Shown piece by piece: positions 24,863 through 32,596 of a stretch of DNA of 39,502 bases; the stretch's first letter is position 1, and each line of letters begins with the position of its first letter. A program made the position numbers and the translations under genes. The stretch is from Acidimicrobiales bacterium (lineage in GTDB: Bacteria > Actinomycetota > Acidimicrobiia > Acidimicrobiales > CAIXPF01). The stretch spans positions 1 to 39,502 of the forward strand of contig JADLEF010000096.1 of assembly GCA_020846295.1 (NCBI GenBank). Direction: 5' to 3'. The notes under the pieces are model-generated. The model searched no databases, was not told the DNA's origin, and saw nothing but the letters and a program-made list of their open reading frames with translations.

Positions 24863-26251
24863 TCAGGCCTCGACCTCGTCGGCGGCGGCCAGCAGCGCGG
24901 CGCGCGCCGCCTTCGCATCGGCACGACGCGCCGCGGATGCCACCGGATCCTGCTGCTGCAGACGATGGGCGTCCACCTCGGCGTGCAGCCACTCGTCGGC
25001 GTGGCGGTAGTACCGGCTGGAGTGACGGCCGCGCACCTTGATGTCGCGGTCGGTGCTCGACGCCCAGTCGCTCGTCACCGCCAGCTTGTCGGCCAGCTTG
25101 TCGTAGTAGCCGGTTCCCTTGATGGGGTAGGACACCGTGGTGAAGAACACGTCGGGATCGCTCGCCTTCACGTGCTCGATGGTCGCCTCGATGTCGCTCA
25201 CCTCCTCCCCCTCGTAGCCCCACATCAGGAACATGCCGACCTCGATGCCATGCCGTTTGGCGGCCTTGGTGGCCCATTGGACCTGCTCGACGGTCACGCC
25301 GCGCTGCATGGCGTCGAGGATGCGCTGGCTGCCGGACTCCGACCCGATCCAGATGCGGTAGCAGCCCATGGCGGCCAGCGTCTCGAGCACCCGCTCGTCG
25401 GCCATGCGATCGGCCCGGGAGATCGTCTCGAAGGGGACGCGCAGGCCCCGTTGCTGCAGTTCCGCGGCGTAGTCGTAGAGCCACTTGTGGCTGATGGTGA
25501 ACACGTCGTCGGCGTACCAGACCTGATCGGGCGCGTAGCGGGCCACGATGTGGGCGACCTCGTCGGCGCAGTCGGCCGGACTGCGACGCCGGTGCGTGCG
25601 CCCGAAGGTGGCGTGCGAGCACCAGTTGCACCGGTACGGGCAGCCCCGGGCGGTGATGAGGTTGACCGACCCCATCCCGTGGTGCGTGCGCCAGACCTCG
25701 ACGTAGCGGTCGATGTCGATCGCCTCGCGGTCCGGCCAGGGGAAGCTGTCGAGGTCGCGCCGCGGCGGGCGCGTCGGGTTGGTCACCGTCGCACCCCGCG
25801 CCGTGCGCCACACGATCCCGGCCACCGCCGCCAGGTCGTCGGGCGGCCGCACCTCGAGCGCGTGCAGCAGCTCGGCCAGCGTGTCCTCGCCCTCGCCCAG
25901 CACCACCACGTGGGCGCCGTTGCGCAGGTACTGCTCCGGGTAGTTGGCGCTCTCCGGCCCGCCGACGACGACCGTCCACCCGCGCCGACGGGCCTCCCCC
26001 ATCAACCACACCACGTTGGATCGGGTCATCAGGTTCGTGTAGATGCCGAGCACCCCGGGGCCGGCGTCGAGCCGGGCCAGCACCGCCTCACGATCGGAGA
26101 AGGTGGTGTCGAGGACCTCGGGCTCGAAGCCCTCGCGGCGCAGGTGCGCCGAGAGGTACAGCAGCCCCAGCGGCGGGTAGGGCTTCATGATCTCGGCCTC
26201 GTTGGCGTCCTCCCACAGGAAGTATCCGTGCGTCAGCACCACATCGGCCAT
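24863..26251 (-). CDS. B12-binding-domain radical SAM protein (first copy)
   Basis: A 462-residue protein. Residues 1-150 are a Rossmann-like cobalamin-binding domain of the type lacking the DxHxxG lower-ligand motif (PPLGLLYLSAHLRREGF, VVVGGPESANYPEQYLRNGA, VVVLGEGE). The radical SAM cluster motif is CPYRCNWC with C204, C208 and C211. WIGSESGSQRILDAMQRGVT is typical of the B12-radical SAM class that methylates unactivated carbon or rearranges rings. It shares arrangement and many motifs with the protein at 32597-34102. ATG 26251 lies 6 nt after a TAGCGT -10 (leaderless). It leads a four-gene operon with two methyltransferases and an LCP ligase. The substrate is unknown. Confidence 0.92.
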   Translation of the reverse strand: MADVVLTHGYFLWEDANEAEIMKPYPPLGLLYLSAHLRREGFEPEVLDTTFSDREAVLARLDAGPGVLGIYTNLMTRSNVVWLMGEARRRGWTVVVGGPESANYPEQYLRNGAHVVVLGEGEDTLAELLHALEVRPPDDLAAVAGIVWRTARGATVTNPTRPPRRDLDSFPWPDREAIDIDRYVEVWRTHHGMGSVNLITARGCPYRCNWCSHATFGRTHRRRSPADCADEVAHIVARYAPDQVWYADDVFTISHKWLYDYAAELQQRGLRVPFETISRADRMADERVLETLAAMGCYRIWIGSESGSQRILDAMQRGVTVEQVQWATKAAKRHGIEVGMFLMWGYEGEEVSDIEATIEHVKASDPDVFFTTVSYPIKGTGYYDKLADKLAVTSDWASSTDRDIKVRGRHSSRYYRHADEWLHAEVDAHRLQQQDPVASAARRADAKAARAALLAAADEVEA

Positions 26252-26263
26252 GGCGTCACGCTA
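26252..26263 (-). promoter_or_regulatory. Leaderless promoter of the radical SAM operon
   Basis: TAGCGT on the minus strand (26263-26258) matches TANNNT and is separated from ATG 26251 by 6 nt, so the transcript should begin at or next to the start codon. Confidence 0.5.
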
Positions 26264-26297
26264 GCGCGCCGACCGCGATGCTTCGCTGCGCAACGAC

Positions 26298-26311
26298 TAC
26301 CATCCCGACCC
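26298..26311 (+). promoter_or_regulatory. Leaderless promoter of the HprK-like kinase gene
   Basis: TACCAT (26298-26303) matches TANNNT, followed by 8 nt and GTG 26312. With the opposing promoter above, two divergent leaderless units share a 60-bp intergenic region. Confidence 0.5.
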
Positions 26312-27229
26312 GTGCGGCGACGCCTTCGCCCCTTCGGGATCGCTTTCGATCTGGACACCGACGACCGCCGCGTCCTCGACGCAGCGGCCGCTGCGCTGGC
26401 CCGCTTCCCCCGGCACGCGGGCGCCACCGGTGAGCTGCGCCTGGAGGTGCGCACCGGCCCCGACACCGTGGAGGATCCCGCCTGGCCGGTGACCTCCGTC
26501 GCGCTCAGCGAGGACCGCACCGCGCTCACCCTGCACTGCGGCAGCGGCCGCCTGCACGCCGACATCGCCGGCGGCCGGGCCGGCGCCGTCCTGCCCCCGG
26601 CGCTGCTCGCCATCCCCGACGCCGTGCGCATGATCGTGGAGGGTGCCTTCTCGGCGCTTGCCATCAACGCCGGGACCCTGCACGCGGTGCACGCCGGGCT
26701 CGTGACCCACCGGGGTCGGGGGCTGTTGCTGCGGGGTCCCTCCGGCGCGGGCAAGTCCACCCTGACCTACGCCGCCCTGGCCGCCGGATGCCGGGTGGTC
26801 TCCGACGACTGGACCTACGCGGTCGCCGCCGAGGGCCCCGAGCGGCTGTGGGGCTACCCGTGGCGGCTGTTCCTGGTCGACGAGGCGCTGGGGTTCTTCC
26901 CCGACCTGGCCGACGCCCCGCGGGTCCCCCACCCGGGAGCCGATCGCATCAAGTTCGCCGTCGAACCGCCTCGGGCGCGCCGCCGCCGCGGCAGCACGGT
27001 GGATGCGGTGGTGTTCCTCGACCCCGATCGGCGCCTGTCGGTACGTCGCATCGAGCCGGCCGAGGCGATCGAGCGCTTCTGGGCACCGGCGCTGCCGACG
27101 GAGCGCACCGGCCTCCCCCGGGCATGGGTGACGGGGCTGCTGCGCCGTCCGACCTACGTGTTGCGACGCGGGGAGGACCCCCACGCCGCGGCGGCCCTGC
27201 TGCAGGAGCTGGCGGCGAGCCTGCCGTAG
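26312..27229 (+). CDS. HPr kinase-like P-loop kinase (HprK-related)
   Basis: A 305-residue protein whose C-terminal half matches the HPr kinase/phosphorylase catalytic core: HAVHAGLVTHRGRGLLLRG, P-loop GPSGAGKST (142-150), then the SDD of RVVSDDWTYA (164-166). The N-terminal half (1-120) is not the HprK N-domain. Such HprK-related proteins act in paeninodin-type lasso clusters, where the homologue phosphorylates the peptide, and in the 'HPr-rel-A' systems of unknown function. GTG 26312 is set by a TACCAT -10 8 nt upstream. It is divergent from the radical SAM operon, and its 3' end overlaps the convergent glycosyltransferase gene by 76 bp. Substrate unknown; HPr itself is unlikely since no PTS genes are near. 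Confidence 0.87.
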   Translation: MRRRLRPFGIAFDLDTDDRRVLDAAAAALARFPRHAGATGELRLEVRTGPDTVEDPAWPVTSVALSEDRTALTLHCGSGRLHADIAGGRAGAVLPPALLAIPDAVRMIVEGAFSALAINAGTLHAVHAGLVTHRGRGLLLRGPSGAGKSTLTYAALAAGCRVVSDDWTYAVAAEGPERLWGYPWRLFLVDEALGFFPDLADAPRVPHPGADRIKFAVEPPRARRRRGSTVDAVVFLDPDRRLSVRRIEPAEAIERFWAPALPTERTGLPRAWVTGLLRRPTYVLRRGEDPHAAAALLQELAASLP

Positions 27230-28365
27230 AGCGCCTCGAAGGCGTCGACGGTGGCGTGGCGGTCGTGGTCCAGCGCGAAGCGGCGGGCGACGGCGGCCAT
27301 GGCCGTGCGCCGGGGCTCATCGGCGAGCAGCTCGGCGATGGCGGCGGCGAGCTTGGCGTGGTGACCGACCGGTACGGCGAGTGCCCCGGGAGGGTCGGCG
27401 GCGGCGGCGAGGTCGGCCACGTGGCCGACCCGGGTGCCGACGGTGACCAGGCCGCAGGCGGCGGCTTCGAGCACCGACACCGGGCCGGCGTCGTGACGGG
27501 AGGCGATGACGTGCAGGTCCGCCCGCCGCAGCATGGCGGGCAGCTCGCGGGAGCGGACGAACCCGTGGAAGCGCACCGGACAACCGGCCGCCGCCGCTCG
27601 GCGGGCGATGCGGCCGTCCAGCGTGTCGGTGCCGATGAGGTCGAGCTCGACGGCGATGCGCCGATCGCGCAGCACGGCCAGCGCACGCAGCATCGTGTCG
27701 TGATCCTTGACCGGGTTGAGATCGGCCACGGAGACCAACCGGTACGGTCCGCCGCTGCCGGCGCCCGACCGGGACGGCGAGCACGGCGAGCGCGGCGAGC
27801 ACGGCGAGCACGGCGCGAACCGCTCGGTATCCACACCGAGCGGTATCACCGCATCGACCCGGTACCCGCACGATCGCACGTGCTGCGCCATCCAATCACT
27901 GGCCACCGTCACCGCGGTGGCGCCGCGCAGCGTGGCGGCGGCGATCCAGCGCCCGCCGCGACCCCGGGCGCCGCCGTAGCCGATGGCGGGCAGCGAGACG
28001 AGCTCGCCCCCGGCCGCGTGCACCACCGACGGCACCCGGTGACGCCGAGCGGCCAGCACGCCCGCCAGCCCGCTCACCGACGCCCACAGGCCGTGCACCA
28101 CGTCGGGGCGGCCCTCGGCGCCGGCGGCCTGCACCGCGCGGGCCAGCTGGCGCACCAGTCGGCCCGGGCCGGGGCGCTCGGCCGGCACGTTCAGCACGGT
28201 GGCGCCGAGCAGCGGGTAGCGCGACGCCCGGCGCTCCTGGCCCAAGGCGACGACGGTGACCCGGTGGCGGGCGGCCATGCCCTCGATCAGCCACAGCAGG
28301 GCGGGGATGACGCGTTCCTCCCCTCCTCGATCCACGCCACCGGGCACCACCATCACCACGTGCAC
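27154..28365 (-). CDS. GT4-type glycosyltransferase
   Basis: A GT-B-fold glycosyltransferase of about 403 residues. MVVPGGVDRGGEERVIPALL is the N-terminal nucleotide-sugar domain start, VVHGLWASVSGLAGVLAARR follows, and the C-terminal domain has RLVSVADLNPVKDHDTMLRA and the E-x7-E-like region SRHDAGPVSVLEAAACGLV. Starts at 28365 (GTG) or 28353 (ATG) are both possible; the former keeps the usual strand-first N-terminus. Between the two domains (about 186-198) a 9-bp tandem repeat codes Cys-Ser-Pro units. The stop lies inside the kinase reading frame on the other strand, an unusual 76-bp tail-to-tail overlap. It probably adds a sugar to the polymer or lipid of this cluster. Confidence 0.87.
   Translation of the reverse strand: MHVVMVVPGGVDRGGEERVIPALLWLIEGMAARHRVTVVALGQERRASRYPLLGATVLNVPAERPGPGRLVRQLARAVQAAGAEGRPDVVHGLWASVSGLAGVLAARRHRVPSVVHAAGGELVSLPAIGYGGARGRGGRWIAAATLRGATAVTVASDWMAQHVRSCGYRVDAVIPLGVDTERFAPCSPCSPRSPCSPSRSGAGSGGPYRLVSVADLNPVKDHDTMLRALAVLRDRRIAVELDLIGTDTLDGRIARRAAAAGCPVRFHGFVRSRELPAMLRRADLHVIASRHDAGPVSVLEAAACGLVTVGTRVGHVADLAAAADPPGALAVPVGHHAKLAAAIAELLADEPRRTAMAAVARRFALDHDRHATVDAFEALYGRLAASSCSRAAAAWGSSPRRNT
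27775..27810 (-). repeat. In-frame 9-bp tandem repeat encoding Cys-Ser-Pro units
   Basis: Four copies of CGGCGAGCA (one with a final G) on the plus strand, read as Cys/Arg-Ser-Pro repeats in the inter-domain linker of the glycosyltransferase. Cysteine-rich linkers are unusual in cytoplasmic GT4 enzymes. Confidence 0.9.
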
Positions 28366-28426
28366 CGCATCATCACAGCACGCCCCCGAGGTCGACGTTG
28401 CCCTGGGCGACCGGACATCCCGCGGG

Positions 28427-28440
28427 TACATTGCACCGTC
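28427..28440 (+). promoter_or_regulatory. Leaderless promoter of the nucleotidyltransferase gene
   Basis: TACATT (28427-28432) matches TANNNT and is followed by 8 nt and ATG 28441, with no ribosome-site-like purine run. Confidence 0.5.
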
Positions 28441-29595
28441 ATGACGAGCGCGGACCACGACGCTCTGCTCGTCGCCACCCTCGGGCTGCTCGACGGGCGC
28501 GCCGACGCGCTCGACCACCCCGGCCTGGCGGCGATGCGGGCCGACGCGGCCGCGTTCCGCACGGCGGGCTTCGCCAGCGGACTGACCGCGGCGCTGGCCA
28601 CGCTGGCCGGTCGCGCCGGCGCGGCACTGCCGCCGGCCTGGACGGCGTACTGCGCCGACCAGCGGGCCGAGGTATCGGCCCGCCTGGCCCGCTTCGAACC
28701 GGTGCTGGCCATCGCGCTCGGGGCCCTGCACGACGCCGGCGTGGCGGCCCTGCCGGTCAAGGGTGCCGTGCTGGCCGCCGAGGTGTGGCCGGACGCCGGC
28801 CTGGTCGGATCCCGCCCGATGTCCGACCTCGACCTGCTCGTCGCCGCCGGGGCGCGGTCCGCCGCGGTGGGCGCACTGGCCGCGTGCGGGTACCGCCTGA
28901 TCGAGCGCAACGATTGGGAGGACACGTTCCTGGCCTGGGGCGACGGTTCGGTCGGTCGGCTCGACGGCGAATCGGCGGAGCACAACGGCAAGATCGAGCT
29001 GCACCCGGGCTGGGTGGAGCGTCTGCACCACTACCTCGTGGACGACGGCGGCGTGCTCGTCGCCCAGGCCCGCGCCGGCCGGTTGGCGGGCCGGCCCTGC
29101 CTTCGCCTCGATGACGCGGCCCTGACGCTGCACGTGCTGGGCCACCTGGCGGCGACCGTGGTGCGGGCCGAGGTGCGGCCCGTCCACGTGCTCGACGCCG
29201 TGCTGTGCCTCGAGCGCCTCGATGACGGCGGCCGGCGCCGCCTGGCCATGCTGGCGCAACAGGTCGATGCCCGGCTGGTCGCACCGGCGTTGTGGCTGGT
29301 GGCCCGCTACCGACCGGCGGCCGTACCGGATGGTCTGGAGGCGGCCTCGCTGGCCCGACTCGGCCGGCGGGCGCGGGCGCAGCTGGGCCGAACCGACCGC
29401 CGGGCGGTGCTGCGCGACGCCGGCCGCCGCACCGATCTGGCGTGGCGGGAGGCGTTCACCGGCAGCACCGGGGAACGACTGGCCGTGGCCCGCCAGGCGC
29501 TGGTCCCCCCGGCCGTCGAGCGCCGGGACGGACGGGGCCCGTTCGGTCTGGGCACCCAGCTGCGCCGGGTCGGGCGCGCCGCCCGACGGCGATGA
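28441..29595 (+). CDS. NTP_transf_5-family nucleotidyltransferase
   Basis: A 384-residue member of the uncharacterised nucleotidyltransferase family NTP_transf_5. The segment LPVKGAVLA (105-113) and the catalytic pair in RPMSDLDLLV (D129 and D131) match the polymerase-beta-like core. A later ENGKIELHPGW-like region (HNGKIELHPGW) holds a third acidic residue. The same family occurs beside HprK-like kinases in paeninodin-type lasso clusters (gene N) and HPr-rel-A systems, so pairing with the kinase at 26312 is meaningful. Here one oppositely oriented glycosyltransferase lies between them. The stop overlaps the next glycosyltransferase start as ATGA. Acceptor and nucleotide are unknown. Confidence 0.87.
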   Translation: MTSADHDALLVATLGLLDGRADALDHPGLAAMRADAAAFRTAGFASGLTAALATLAGRAGAALPPAWTAYCADQRAEVSARLARFEPVLAIALGALHDAGVAALPVKGAVLAAEVWPDAGLVGSRPMSDLDLLVAAGARSAAVGALAACGYRLIERNDWEDTFLAWGDGSVGRLDGESAEHNGKIELHPGWVERLHHYLVDDGGVLVAQARAGRLAGRPCLRLDDAALTLHVLGHLAATVVRAEVRPVHVLDAVLCLERLDDGGRRRLAMLAQQVDARLVAPALWLVARYRPAAVPDGLEAASLARLGRRARAQLGRTDRRAVLRDAGRRTDLAWREAFTGSTGERLAVARQALVPPAVERRDGRGPFGLGTQLRRVGRAARRR

Positions 29596-30641
29596 GGCTG
29601 GCCTACGTCCTGCCGGTCCCGCCGAGTGCCGATGGGCCGACCGAGCGGGCGGTGGCGTGGCCGGACAACCAGCGACTGCTCCGGGTGCTGCACGACCGCC
29701 ACGGGATCGACGCACATGTCGTCTGGCCGTCGGTCGCCGGCCCGGCGCAGCTCGCCGTGGTGGACGGCGTCACCCACCACAGCACGCCGTCGATGGTCCG
29801 CACCGTGCGCCGCCTGCGACCCGACGTGGTCCACCTCAACGGCCTGGTCTTCCCGCGCTTGGCCCTCGCCCTGCGCCTGGCGACGGGACCGGGGCGGCGC
29901 ATCGTCGCCCAGCACCACGGCGAGCTCGTCCCCGACACGCGCCGGGGCAAGCTGGCCTGCCGGACCGCGCGGTACGGCCTCGACGGCTACCTGTTCTGCG
30001 GCCTGCCCGGCCAGGCCGAGCTCTGGCGGGCAGCCGGGATCGTGGGCCGGCGCACCAACCTGCACGAGGTCCTCGAGTCCTCGACCGACCTGCAGGCGAC
30101 ACCGGGAGCGGGCCCGGGGCTCGACGGTGATCCCGACGTGCTGTGGGTGGGGCGGTTCGGAGCCGGCAAGGACCCGCTCACCGTCGTCGAGGGCTTCGCC
30201 CGCTTCGCCGCGGCGCGGCCCGGCGCCCGCCTGTGGCTGGTCGGCCCCGACGACGGGCCGCTCGCCGGCGAGGTCCGCCGCCGGCTGCCCGCGGGCGCGA
30301 CCGTGGTGGGACCGCTGCCCCGCACCGAACTGGCCGGCTGGTACGCCGCCTGCCCGCTGCTGGTGTCGGCCAGCCGGCACGAGGGCTCCGGGTACGCGGT
30401 GATCGAGGCGATGGCCGCCGGCTGCGTGCCCGTGCTCTCCGAGCTGCCGTCGCACCGGGCCATCGGTGGTGAGGTCGCCCGGTACTTCCCGATCGGCGAC
30501 GCCGGCGCGCTGGCCGACGCGCTGGCGGAGGCGATGCCCGTCGCCGCGGGGGGCCGGGCCGTGGCCCGGACGCGCTTCGAGCAGGCCCTCGGCTGGGAGC
30601 GCGTCGCCGACCAGCTCGCTGCCGCCTACCGCGGGCGCTGA
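29592..30641 (+). CDS. GT4-type glycosyltransferase
   Basis: A 349-residue GT-B glycosyltransferase. The N-terminal domain starts MRLAYVLPVPPSADGPTERA and includes LRPDVVHLNGLVFPRLALAL. The C-terminal donor domain has VLWVGRFGAGKDPLTVVEGF and SASRHEGSGYAVIEAMAAGC, the GT4 motif with the donor-binding glutamates. ATG 29592 overlaps the nucleotidyltransferase stop (ATGA), so both are co-translated. It converges with the exporter ATPase gene (22 bp between stops). It likely adds a second sugar in the same pathway as the glycosyltransferase at 27154-28365. The two are not close duplicates. Confidence 0.9.
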   Translation: MRLAYVLPVPPSADGPTERAVAWPDNQRLLRVLHDRHGIDAHVVWPSVAGPAQLAVVDGVTHHSTPSMVRTVRRLRPDVVHLNGLVFPRLALALRLATGPGRRIVAQHHGELVPDTRRGKLACRTARYGLDGYLFCGLPGQAELWRAAGIVGRRTNLHEVLESSTDLQATPGAGPGLDGDPDVLWVGRFGAGKDPLTVVEGFARFAAARPGARLWLVGPDDGPLAGEVRRRLPAGATVVGPLPRTELAGWYAACPLLVSASRHEGSGYAVIEAMAAGCVPVLSELPSHRAIGGEVARYFPIGDAGALADALAEAMPVAAGGRAVARTRFEQALGWERVADQLAAAYRGR

Positions 30642-30663
30642 GCACCGGGGCCGGGCCGGCGAC

Positions 30664-31755
30664 TCACGCCCAGCGGTGGGCGAAGGCGACCGGCGGCAGC
30701 CACGCCGGTCGGGGCTCGGCACCGTCATCGGCCACGCGGAAGCTGTGCACCAGCTCCCAGGCCCCGTCGCGGCTCGTGGCGGCGAAGATCTGGTAGACGC
30801 CGGCGGCGAGCGGTAGGGCGTCGATGTGGCAGCGCGCCACGGTCCCCGCCCGCTCCGGGCCGAAGCTGGCCGTCGCCCCCAACACGTTCCAGGCGTGGCC
30901 GTCTCGCACACCCAGCGCGACGGTGATCGGCCCGTCGGTGCGGGCCGGGAGCGGGACCTCGATCGTGAGCGGCTCGCCGGGCCGTCGCAGCTCGCGCGAC
31001 GCGGCGGCGGGCCCGTCGACCCAGCGCAGGTAGGCGGCGACGGTCTCCGCGGTATCGCCGACGGCGTGGACGCGTCCGTCGACGAGCAGCATCGCTCGGC
31101 GGCAGGTGCTCTCCACCGTGGCCAGGTCGTGGGAGACGTACAGCAAGGTGGTGCCCTGCCGCACCAGCGCCTGCATCCGCTCCAGGCAGCGCAGCTGGAA
31201 CCGGGCGTCGCCCACCGCCAGCGCCTCGTCGACGATCAGCACGTCGGGGGCGACCACGGTGGCGATGGCGAAGCCGAGGCGCAGCTGCATGCCCGACGAG
31301 TAGTGCTTCACCGGCCGGTCGAGGGCGGCGTCCAGCTCGGCGAACGCCACCAGCTCGTCGAAGCGGTCGGCCAGCTCCCGGCGGCGCAGGCCCAGGATGG
31401 CGCCGTAGAGGGCGATGTTCTCCCGGCCGGTGAGCTCTGGGTGGATGCCGGCGCCGACCTCGATGAGCGCCCCCACCCGGCCCGCCACCCGCACCTCGCC
31501 GGCGGTGGGCGCGGTGATGGCGGCGGCGAGGCGCAGCGCGGTGGACTTGCCCGCCCCGTTGGGCCCGATCACGGCGAAGGCCTCACCCCGCTCGACGGCG
31601 AAGCTCACCTCGTCGAGGGCGGGACGGACGCGGCCGGGCTCGGTCCGTTCGGCGGCGGGCGACGATCGGCCGGTGCGGCGCAGATCGCGCAGCGCACGGT
31701 AGGAGGGGCCGGAGCGGAATCGTTTGGTGACCGAGACGAACTCGAGGGCGACCAT
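30664..31755 (-). CDS. Polysaccharide ABC-exporter ATPase, Wzt-like with C-terminal extension
   Basis: A 363-residue ATP-binding protein. Walker A is GPNGAGKST (64-72), the signature is the polysaccharide-type YSSGMQLRL, Walker B is VLIVDEALAVGD, and the switch His is in LLYVSHDL. The EVGAGIHPELTGRENI segment is diagnostic for the Wzt/TagH export subfamily. After residue 250 a beta-rich domain (about 110 residues) follows, in the position of the carbohydrate-binding domain of Wzt proteins that checks the polymer end. It is preceded by the permease gene with 16 bp between, forming one exporter. The exported substrate is presumably the glycan or glycolipid built by this cluster. Confidence 0.92.
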   Translation of the reverse strand: MVALEFVSVTKRFRSGPSYRALRDLRRTGRSSPAAERTEPGRVRPALDEVSFAVERGEAFAVIGPNGAGKSTALRLAAAITAPTAGEVRVAGRVGALIEVGAGIHPELTGRENIALYGAILGLRRRELADRFDELVAFAELDAALDRPVKHYSSGMQLRLGFAIATVVAPDVLIVDEALAVGDARFQLRCLERMQALVRQGTTLLYVSHDLATVESTCRRAMLLVDGRVHAVGDTAETVAAYLRWVDGPAAASRELRRPGEPLTIEVPLPARTDGPITVALGVRDGHAWNVLGATASFGPERAGTVARCHIDALPLAAGVYQIFAATSRDGAWELVHSFRVADDGAEPRPAWLPPVAFAHRWA

Positions 31756-31771
31756 CGGGGAGCGGCCCGCC

Positions 31772-32572
31772 TCAGAGCACGTCGGCCAGGGTCGGCGCCT
31801 GGCGCCGGAACCAGCGGTACCCGAGCACGCCGATCACGGTGGCGGTGCCGAGGCTGAGCGGCAGCGCGAGGGTGGGCGGCTCGCCCCCTGCGAGCGCGCG
31901 CCGTAGCGTCTCGAGCGGCCCGGCGGCGGGGTTCAGCACCGCCAGCAGCAGGCGCCGCCGCCCGTCGAGCGGGAAGAACACGGGCGAGACGAACAGCCAG
32001 ACCAGCACGGCGAAGGGCAGCGCGTGCCGCACGTCGCGGTACTGGGCGTTGAGCGCCGCGAGCGGCAGCGAGCAGGCGAGGGCGACCACCGCCAGGCCCA
32101 GCACCCCGGCCAGGGCGCCGGGTACCGTCGCCCACCCCCAGCGGGCGCCGAGGAGCGGTCCGGCGACGACGAAGAGCACGAGCCCCACCGCGAGCTCCAC
32201 CCCGGCGGCACCGACGGCGGCGACGACGGGCGCCTCGCGGGCGAACGCGGTCTTGCGCACCAGCACCGCCTCGTTGACCAATGCCCCGGCCCCGTTGGTG
32301 GTGGCCTGGGAGAGGTACTGCCAGCCGATGAGGGCGGCGAGGGTGGCGGCGACGGCACCCTCGCCGTCGCGGCGAAAGAACCACAGGTACGGCAACAGCA
32401 GCGCCAGCGGCTGGGCGACCGCCCACGCCACCCCGAACACGGCCTGCCGGTAGCGGATGCGAACCGAGCGCACGGCGAAGGCCCGCACGACCTCGCGCTG
32501 GTCCCACAGCGCGGCGAGGGCCGTACCAATGGGTACGGCGCCGCCCGCCCGGATCGTTCGCAGCTCGGCCAC
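31772..32572 (-). CDS. Polysaccharide ABC-exporter permease, Wzm/TagG-like
   Basis: A 266-residue ABC-2 membrane protein with about six hydrophobic segments (GVAWAVAQPLALLLPYLWFF, then pairs near 115-150, 155-180, 195-215 and 235-255). RSVRIRYRQAVFGVAWA near the N-terminus is the conserved cytoplasmic interface helix of Wzm/TagG permeases, and LVWLFVSPVFFP is typical of the family. GTG 32572 is preferred since a TACTGT -10 stands 8 nt upstream, a leaderless start. It leads the exporter operon and is divergent from the second radical SAM gene across 24 bp. Confidence 0.92.
   Translation of the reverse strand: MAELRTIRAGGAVPIGTALAALWDQREVVRAFAVRSVRIRYRQAVFGVAWAVAQPLALLLPYLWFFRRDGEGAVAATLAALIGWQYLSQATTNGAGALVNEAVLVRKTAFAREAPVVAAVGAAGVELAVGLVLFVVAGPLLGARWGWATVPGALAGVLGLAVVALACSLPLAALNAQYRDVRHALPFAVLVWLFVSPVFFPLDGRRRLLLAVLNPAAGPLETLRRALAGGEPPTLALPLSLGTATVIGVLGYRWFRRQAPTLADVL
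32521..32538. promoter_or_regulatory. Palindrome CCGTACC-N4-GGTACGG in the 5' end of the permease gene
   Basis: An 18-bp inverted repeat (arms 32521-32527 and 32532-32538) lying 34 to 51 bp inside the permease reading frame. It shares the GTACC-N4-GGTAC core of the two operators upstream of the cyclase gene. It could be a downstream operator or a coincidence of codon choice. Confidence 0.35.
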
Positions 32573-32596
32573 GACGGACTACAGTACTCCTTGCGT
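32573..32596. promoter_or_regulatory. Overlapping divergent -10 elements
   Basis: TACAGT (32580-32585, plus strand) and TACTGT (32586-32581, minus strand) overlap in the 7-bp sequence TACAGTA. The minus-strand hexamer is 8 nt from GTG 32572 (permease), and the plus-strand hexamer is 11 nt from ATG 32597 (radical SAM). Only one polymerase could occupy the site at a time. Confidence 0.5.

Noticed and set aside
26252-28440. Search for a lasso or PqqD-type precursor gene beside the kinase and nucleotidyltransferase
   Set aside because: No short frame with a leader-like sequence, conserved Thr at the penultimate leader position, or PqqD motif was found in the gaps.
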